From: Candidatus Saganbacteria bacterium
Lineage (GTDB): Bacteria; Margulisbacteria; WOR-1; O2-12-FULL-45-9; XYB2-FULL-48-7
DNA length: 7,008 bases
Direction: 5' to 3'
Assembly: GCA_020051815.1 (NCBI GenBank)
Contig: JAGVQF010000149.1
Coordinates: forward strand, 1-7,008
Shown: piece after piece, positions 1 through 3,799 of the stretch
Numbering within the stretch: the stretch's first letter is position 1
Layout: every line of letters begins with the position of its first letter
The notes under the pieces: model-generated
Told to the model about the DNA's origin: nothing
The model's input: only the letters and a program-made list of their open reading frames with translations
Databases searched by the model: none
Translations under genes and position numbers: made by a program

Positions 1-164
1 ATTTCAACTTCCTTTAAAAACGAGATATCATTTCTCTTAAATTCATAAGCTAAAGCTTTCGAGTATATTTTCTCAATAAAGCCCGGCCCCAAAGATTTAT
101 GGACTTCAATCGCAAGGCCAATAATCCTATTCGTCAACTTATCTAATTCTTCAGAAACCACCAT
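1..164 (-). CDS. GxxExxY-family protein, N-terminal part (cut by window edge)
   Basis: The minus strand from the ATG at 164 stays open to the left edge, giving 54 codons. The protein begins MVVSEELDKLTNRIIGLAIE and then reads VHKSLGPGFIEKIYSKALAYE. The G-x-x-E-x-x-Y signature (here GFIEKIY) after an 'IIG.AIEVHK.LGPG' lead is the hallmark of the GxxExxY family, which is assigned to the PD-(D/E)XK nuclease-like fold (PDDEXK_3). These proteins are usually about 120-130 residues, so more than half lies outside the window. The molecular role of the family is not established. The start is fixed by an in-frame TAA four codons upstream (177-179) with no other ATG between; I see no good Shine-Dalgarno site. 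The gene is AT-rich, unlike the cluster to its right, and is separated from moeB by 58 bp that are partly repeat. It is probably an independent, perhaps horizontally moved, gene. Confidence 0.8.
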   Translation of the reverse strand, partial: MVVSEELDKLTNRIIGLAIEVHKSLGPGFIEKIYSKALAYEFKRNDISFLKEVE

Positions 165-184
165 AATAAAATGCTTTTATCTTG

Positions 185-252
185 TTTTGTGATTCAACTT
201 ATTCATTTTGTGATTTTGCGTTTCAAGTCAATTCATTTTGTGATTTTGTGAT
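185..252. repeat. Imperfect tandem repeat, period about 30 bp
   Basis: An identical 18-bp string (ATTCATTTTGTGATTTTG) occurs at 201-218 and again at 231-248. Around it a longer unit repeats imperfectly, with TTTTG-starting blocks at 185, 214 and 244, so there are just over two copies at a 29-30 bp period. The array covers the stop codon and last nine codons of moeB (residues ITKSQNELT) and the leader of the GxxExxY gene. It is strongly AT-rich. The function is unknown; it could be a local slippage product or the edge of an inserted segment. A TTGACT at 231-226 on the minus strand lies in it, but no convincing -10 box follows at the right spacing. Confidence 0.75.
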
Positions 253-1044
253 ACCGCAGAACCATTCATAATCGATCAACTTGGTCACGGTCGGATGCTC
301 GCCGCAGACCGGGCAATTCGGATCGCGCGGCACCTTGACCCGGCGAAAGTTCATCTCCAAAGCATTGAAAATTATCAGCTTGCCGATCAGCGGCTCCCCT
401 ATTCCCAGAATGAGCTTTAAAGTTTCCGTCGCCTGGATCAGGCCGATCACGCCGGAGAGAGCGCCGAGTACCCCCGCTTCCTGGCACGACGGGACCGATC
501 CCGGAGGCGGCGGCTCGGAAAAGAGACAGCGGTAACACGGGCCTTCAAACGGCTTGATGACCATGGCCTGCCCTTCAAAGCGAAAAAAAGCGCCGTGGAC
601 CAGCGGTTTTTTGGCCAGGACGCAGGCGTCATTCATCAGATAGCGAGTCGGAAAATTGTCGGTGCCATCAACGATGATGTCATAGTCTTTGATCACGTCC
701 ATGACGTTGTCCGAGGTTAAGCGCATGACATACGGCTTGATCTTGATGTCGGGGTTGACACGGGAGAGACGCTCGGCCGCCACTTCGGCCTTTTTGCGGC
801 CAATGTCGTCGGTCGAAAAGATGATCTGGCGGTGGAGATTGTTGAGCTCGACCACGTCGGAGTCAACGATCCCTAATGTCCCCACCCCGGCGCCGGCCAG
901 GTAAGCCGCGATCGGCGAGCCAAGGCCGCCCGCCCCCGCGATCAGGACTTTGGCCGCCAACAGTTTCTCCTGTCCCTTCCCACCCACGGTCGGCAGCAAG
1001 ATCTGCCGGCTATATCTTTCTATTTGATCGTCGGTCAAACTCAT
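223..1044 (-). CDS. moeB: MoeB/ThiF/HesA-type E1 enzyme (sulfur-carrier adenylyltransferase)
   Basis: This 273-residue protein is expected to use ATP to adenylate the C-terminal Gly of a ThiS/MoaD-like carrier, activating it for thiocarboxylate formation. Visible landmarks match E. coli MoeB almost residue for residue: R13 in RYSRQ, the nucleotide loop GAGGLGS at 37-43, D61, R72 in NLHRQ, K85 and D129 in DGTDNF. Zinc ligands are C170/C173 (CYRC) and C244/C247 (CPVC). C187, in PSCQEAGVLGAL, is at the position of the ThiF catalytic cysteine. There is no rhodanese domain. The start is the ATG of an ATGA overlap with the upstream carrier gene, with GGAGGT five nt before it. It is the only E1 in view and sits next to a carrier, so it probably serves that carrier and perhaps the ThiS domain fused to CysK. 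The last nine residues are encoded by repeat DNA and may be a recent addition. ThiF and MoeB cannot be separated by sequence alone. Confidence 0.93.
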   Translation of the reverse strand: MSLTDDQIERYSRQILLPTVGGKGQEKLLAAKVLIAGAGGLGSPIAAYLAGAGVGTLGIVDSDVVELNNLHRQIIFSTDDIGRKKAEVAAERLSRVNPDIKIKPYVMRLTSDNVMDVIKDYDIIVDGTDNFPTRYLMNDACVLAKKPLVHGAFFRFEGQAMVIKPFEGPCYRCLFSEPPPPGSVPSCQEAGVLGALSGVIGLIQATETLKLILGIGEPLIGKLIIFNALEMNFRRVKVPRDPNCPVCGEHPTVTKLIDYEWFCGITKSQNELT

Positions 1045-1325
1045 CTGGAACCTCCAGCAATAGCCGGGATGATCGAAACCTCGTCCCCTTCTTTCAAGGC
1101 CGTTTTTTCTCCCTGCAGGAAGCGGACGTCTTCCTCATTAACATAAATATTAATGAAACGCCGCAGTTTGCCGGTTTCATCGCAGAGCCGGTCCTTGATG
1201 CCGGGAAATTTGCTCTCGAGATCATCGAGCAGGGCTTTAATATCGTTTGCCTCCGCCGGCACAACATCCTTGCCCTGGGTCAGTTTTTGCAACGGCTGCG
1301 GTATCCTTACATTAATAGTAGCCAT
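1041..1325 (-). CDS. MoaD/ThiS-like ubiquitin-fold sulfur carrier ending Gly-Gly-Ser-Arg
   Basis: This 94-residue protein starts MATINVRIPQPLQKL and ends SIIPAIAGGSR. The beta-grasp pattern (NVRIP start, LESKFPG helix region, FINIYVNEEDVRFL, KEGDEVSIIPA, then Gly-Gly) is that of the MoaD/CysO group of carriers, which accept sulfur as a thiocarboxylate on the last glycine. Here two residues, Ser-Arg, follow the Gly-Gly, so the protein as encoded is not ready for adenylation unless it is trimmed. The start at 1325 is chosen because AGGAGG lies four nt upstream and because the protein then begins at the fold's first strand; an upstream in-frame start would add ten unrelated residues. Its stop overlaps the start of the E1 gene (ATGA), which suggests coupled translation and a carrier-E1 partnership. 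It could serve ThrC or CysK as sulfur donor, or molybdopterin synthesis, though no other moa gene is seen. Confidence 0.9.
   Translation of the reverse strand: MATINVRIPQPLQKLTQGKDVVPAEANDIKALLDDLESKFPGIKDRLCDETGKLRRFINIYVNEEDVRFLQGEKTALKEGDEVSIIPAIAGGSR
1050..1055 (-). promoter_or_regulatory. Shine-Dalgarno site of moeB, which is also the Gly-Gly codons of the carrier
   Basis: GGAGGT reads as the two codons GGA GGT for the functional Gly-Gly of the carrier. It is also a perfect anti-SD match placed five nt before the moeB ATG at 1044. The two codons after it (TCC AGA, Ser-Arg) supply the spacer. Confidence 0.85.
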
Positions 1326-1329
1326 ACTT

Positions 1330-1335
1330 CCTCCT
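1330..1335 (-). promoter_or_regulatory. Shine-Dalgarno site deciding the carrier start
   Basis: AGGAGG lies four nt before the ATG at 1325 and overlaps the TAG stop of thrC (TAGGAGG). This supports the 1325 start over the upstream in-frame one and suggests translational coupling to thrC. Confidence 0.85.
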
Positions 1336-2566
1336 ATTTTGGCAGATCGCAGCATTCTTCGAATGCCTTGATATTCGGTTTGATCTTGTGCGGTTTCTCG
1401 AGATGGTGCTGGACGGCTTCCTGGGTCTTGAGGCCGTTTCCCGTCACGCAGATGACGATCGATTCGTTCTTTGGTATGACCCCCTGTTCGATCAACTTCT
1501 TCGTCGTGCCGACGGTGACACCGCCGGCCGTCTCGGTAAATATCCCCTCGGTCCGGGCCAGCAATTTGATCGCTTCGACGATCTCCTCATCGGTCACCGA
1601 CTCGGCCCAGCCGCCGGTCTCCTCGACCGTGGCCTTGGCATAGTAGCCGTCAGCCGGATTGCCGATGGCGAGCGACTTGGCGATCGTTTTCGGTTTGACC
1701 GGCTTCATGATCTCTGACTTCTCCTTGATCATGTTGACGATCGGCGCGCAGCCGGTCGCCTGGGCCGCGTAAAATTTGGTTTTCGGCTTATCGATCAACC
1801 CCAGTTTGTGGAATTCTTTAAAAGATTTGTTGATCTTGGTGATCAGCGAGCCGCCGGCGCAGGGCGAGATCAGATGGTCGGGGGTTTTCCAGCCCAGCTG
1901 TTCGGCGATCTCAAAACCGTAGGTCTTTGACCCTTCAGCATAATACGGCCGGATGTTGACGTTGACAAAAGCCCATTTATATTTGGCGGCGATCTCCGAG
2001 CAGAGGCGGTTAACCTCGTCGTAATTGCCCTCGACCGCGACCAGGTTGGGATGGAATATCTGCGTGCCGATGACCTTGCCCGCCTCCAGGTCGGCCGGGA
2101 TAAAGATATAGCTCGTGAGGCAGGCGATGGCCGATTGGGCCGCCACCGAGTTGGCCAGGTTGCCGGTTGAGGCGCAGCCAACGATCTTATAGCCGAATTC
2201 TTTAGCGCGCGAGAGCGCGACCGAGACGACCCTGTCTTTAAATGATAAAGTCGGATGACAGACCGAATCGTCTTTGATGTAGAGCTCTTTTACCCCTAAG
2301 ACTTTGGCCAGGTTGTGCGCCCGCACCAGCGGCGTGTAGCCGGAATTGAGCCCGTCCGTCGGTTTGCCATCGATCGGCAGGAGCTCGCGGTAGCGCCACA
2401 GGTTTTTCGGGCGCGATTCGATGACGGCCTGGGTCAGTTTCTCTTTGATCCTCTCATAATCATAAGTCACTTCGAGCGAGCCGAAGCAATACTCGCAGAC
2501 GTAGAGCGCCTCTTTTGGATATTCACGGCCGCATTCGCGGCATCTAAGCCCTTTCATATATGACAT
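1334..2566 (-). CDS. thrC: Threonine synthase (ThrC), zinc-ribbon type
   Basis: This 410-residue protein is a fold-type II PLP enzyme that in its known form turns O-phosphohomoserine into threonine. The N terminus has a zinc-ribbon pair, C9/C12 and C24/C27 (CRECG and CEYC), followed by SLEVTYDY, as in the archaeal-type and many bacterial ThrC proteins. The PLP lysine is K110 in TLSFKDR. CASTGNLANSVAAQSA is the substrate and PLP loop, and a Gly-rich phosphate loop PCAGGSL follows. TGNGLKTQEAV near the C terminus is also typical. The ATG at 2566 is preferred: it lies four nt after the cysK stop, with AGGGG seven nt upstream. A TTG start at 2581 and an ATG at 2557 are possible alternatives. Its place between a sulfur carrier-CysK fusion and a free sulfur carrier is unexpected for threonine synthesis alone and raises the chance of a sulfur-incorporating role, but nothing in the residues I can read proves that. 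Confidence 0.92.
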   Translation of the reverse strand: MSYMKGLRCRECGREYPKEALYVCEYCFGSLEVTYDYERIKEKLTQAVIESRPKNLWRYRELLPIDGKPTDGLNSGYTPLVRAHNLAKVLGVKELYIKDDSVCHPTLSFKDRVVSVALSRAKEFGYKIVGCASTGNLANSVAAQSAIACLTSYIFIPADLEAGKVIGTQIFHPNLVAVEGNYDEVNRLCSEIAAKYKWAFVNVNIRPYYAEGSKTYGFEIAEQLGWKTPDHLISPCAGGSLITKINKSFKEFHKLGLIDKPKTKFYAAQATGCAPIVNMIKEKSEIMKPVKPKTIAKSLAIGNPADGYYAKATVEETGGWAESVTDEEIVEAIKLLARTEGIFTETAGGVTVGTTKKLIEQGVIPKNESIVICVTGNGLKTQEAVQHHLEKPHKIKPNIKAFEECCDLPK

Positions 2567-2570
2567 CGCT

Positions 2571-3695
2571 TCACCCCTCAAAATATTGTTCCATGCTGAA
2601 GTAGCGCTCGCCGGTGTCGGGGAAAATAGTCACGATCGTCTTTCCGCTCCCCAGCGTTTTCGCGATCTTGAGCGCGGCAAAAGCGGCTGCGCCGGCCGAG
2701 ATGCCGACAAACAGGCCCTCTTCTTTCGCCAGGCGCTTCGCCGCCTGGAAAGCTTCATTATCGTTGACTTTGATGATTTCGTCAATAATGCCGCGGTTCA
2801 GGATCTTCGGCACAAAGCCCGCCCCGATACCCTGGATCATGTGCGGGCCGGGTTTGCCGCCCGAAAGAACAGGCGAGCCCGCCGGCTCGACCGCGACTAT
2901 TTTAACGTTCGGGTTCCTCGCTTTTAGGATCTCTCCCACGCCGGTGAGCGTGCCGCCGGTGCCGACCGCCGCCACAAACGCGTCGATCTTTTCCCCCAAC
3001 GCTTCAATGATCTCCGGCGCGGTGGTTTTGCGATGGACCTCTGGATTAGCCGGATTCTCGAACTGATGGGGCATAAAAGCTTTCTTCTTCCTGGCGATCT
3101 CTTCGGCTCTTTTGATCGAGCCGGCCATCCCTTCGGAACCGGGAGTGAGGACAACCTCCGCGCCATACGAACGCAGGATGTAGATCCGCTCCAAACTCAT
3201 CGATTCGGGCATGGTCAGGATCACCTTGTAGCCGCGCACGACGCCGATCATGGCCAGGCCGATCCCGGTATTGCCGGAGGTCGGCTCAACGATCGTGCCG
3301 CCCGGCTTGAGCAGGCCTTTTTCCTCCGCGTCTTTGATCATCGCCTGGCAGATCCGGTCCTTGACGCTGCCGCCCGGATTGAACATCTCAAGTTTCGCAT
3401 AGATGTCAGCCATCCCCGCTTCGACCACCCGCCCGAGTTTAACCATCGGCGTGTTCTCGATTATCTCAGCGACACTGTTCATGACGCCAACTCCGCCTCC
3501 CATGTAGTAAACGAACTCGAGCTTATCGCCCTCTTTGAGTTTTGTCGCTTCATAGGCCTTGCGGTCGAGTATAACCTCGTTGAGCTCGATCGTCACGACC
3601 TCGCGCCGGATCTTTTTGAGCTTGAGCAGTGCTTCGACCGACATCGCCTCGGAGAGCGGTTCCTTCTTCCCGTTGATCACGACATTTATCGGCAT
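2571..3695 (-). CDS. cysK: ThiS-like sulfur carrier fused to cysteine synthase (CysK)
   Basis: This is a 374-residue two-domain protein. Residues 1-68 are a ThiS-like beta-grasp carrier (MPINVVINGK...DKLEFVYYMGGG) whose tail is the Gly run at 66-68. Without a stop it continues VGV into a full cysteine synthase from M72. The CysK part has NTPMVKLGR, PLP lysine K112 in NPGGSVKDR, the substrate loop PTSGNTGIG, MPESMSLERI, the PLP phosphate loop GTGGTLTGVG and GISAGAAAF. At 303 residues from M72 it is a complete CysK. CysK replaces the acetyl group of O-acetylserine with sulfide; relatives such as Mycobacterium CysM take sulfur from a carrier thiocarboxylate. The start at 3695 has GGAGG five nt upstream; a TTG further up is unlikely. 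The fusion would tether carrier and enzyme, but the Gly tail is not free unless it is cleaved. An internal start at M72 (3482) is also plausible because the Gly codons form an SD-like sequence. Confidence 0.92.
   Translation of the reverse strand: MPINVVINGKKEPLSEAMSVEALLKLKKIRREVVTIELNEVILDRKAYEATKLKEGDKLEFVYYMGGGVGVMNSVAEIIENTPMVKLGRVVEAGMADIYAKLEMFNPGGSVKDRICQAMIKDAEEKGLLKPGGTIVEPTSGNTGIGLAMIGVVRGYKVILTMPESMSLERIYILRSYGAEVVLTPGSEGMAGSIKRAEEIARKKKAFMPHQFENPANPEVHRKTTAPEIIEALGEKIDAFVAAVGTGGTLTGVGEILKARNPNVKIVAVEPAGSPVLSGGKPGPHMIQGIGAGFVPKILNRGIIDEIIKVNDNEAFQAAKRLAKEEGLFVGISAGAAAFAALKIAKTLGSGKTIVTIFPDTGERYFSMEQYFEG
3491..3501 (-). promoter_or_regulatory. Possible internal ribosome binding site for a free CysK
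   Basis: GGGAGGCGGAG, which spans the Gly66-Gly68 codons of the fusion, is SD-like. Its last GGAG is eight nt before the in-frame ATG at 3482 (M72). Starting there gives MNSVAEII, a normal CysK N terminus. Whether it is used cannot be told from sequence. Confidence 0.5.
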
Positions 3696-3700
3696 AATTT

Positions 3701-3705
3701 CCTCC
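3701..3705 (-). promoter_or_regulatory. Shine-Dalgarno site deciding the ThiS-CysK start
   Basis: GGAGG followed by AAATT and ATG (3695) is a near-ideal ribosome binding site. It rules in this start over the TTG at 3713 that would add six residues. Confidence 0.85.
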
Positions 3706-3731
3706 GTTATCAAACTTCAGACACTTGCGAA

Positions 3732-3780
3732 TCCCCATACTGAAGTATGGGGAATTATTCCCCACACTTTAGTGTGGGGT
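3732..3780. repeat. Pair of related REP-like hairpins in the gap before the ThiS-CysK gene
   Basis: Two 20-nt inverted repeats sit seven nt apart at 3733-3752 and 3760-3779. Each has 9-bp arms and a 2-nt centre: CCCCATACT/AGTATGGGG and CCCCACACT/AGTGTGGGG. They are the same motif with one base pair exchanged on both sides (T-A to C-G), so pairing is kept. The middle, GGGGAAT-T-ATTCCCC at 3749-3763, can form a third hairpin that excludes the other two. No T-run follows on either strand, so this is not a standard terminator. It looks like a REP/BIME-type element of the kind mobilised by IS200-like Y1 transposases. It could also stabilise mRNA ends or split reductase and cysK expression. Confidence 0.8.
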
Positions 3781-3799
3781 GCCAACCTGAAACTCTCCG

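Noticed and set aside
165..231. Promoter for the GxxExxY gene using TTGACT at 231-226
   Set aside because: No acceptable -10 hexamer lies 16-18 nt downstream, and the sequence is part of a repeat where such matches arise by chance.
185..252. Start of a CRISPR array
   Set aside because: Only two imperfect copies abut each other with no unique spacers.
876..1643. Long plus-strand open frame of 255 codons
   Set aside because: It is antisense to moeB, the carrier and thrC, has no ribosome site and no recognisable motif. It is a shadow of the well-supported minus-strand genes.
3033..3743. Plus-strand open frame of 236 codons opposite cysK
   Set aside because: His/Asp/Arg-rich composition with no family motif, lying antisense to a gene with complete CysK motifs.
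3733..3779. Hairpins as a Rho-independent terminator between the reductase and ThiS-CysK
   Set aside because: No run of T follows either hairpin on either strand, so the standard signature is missing.
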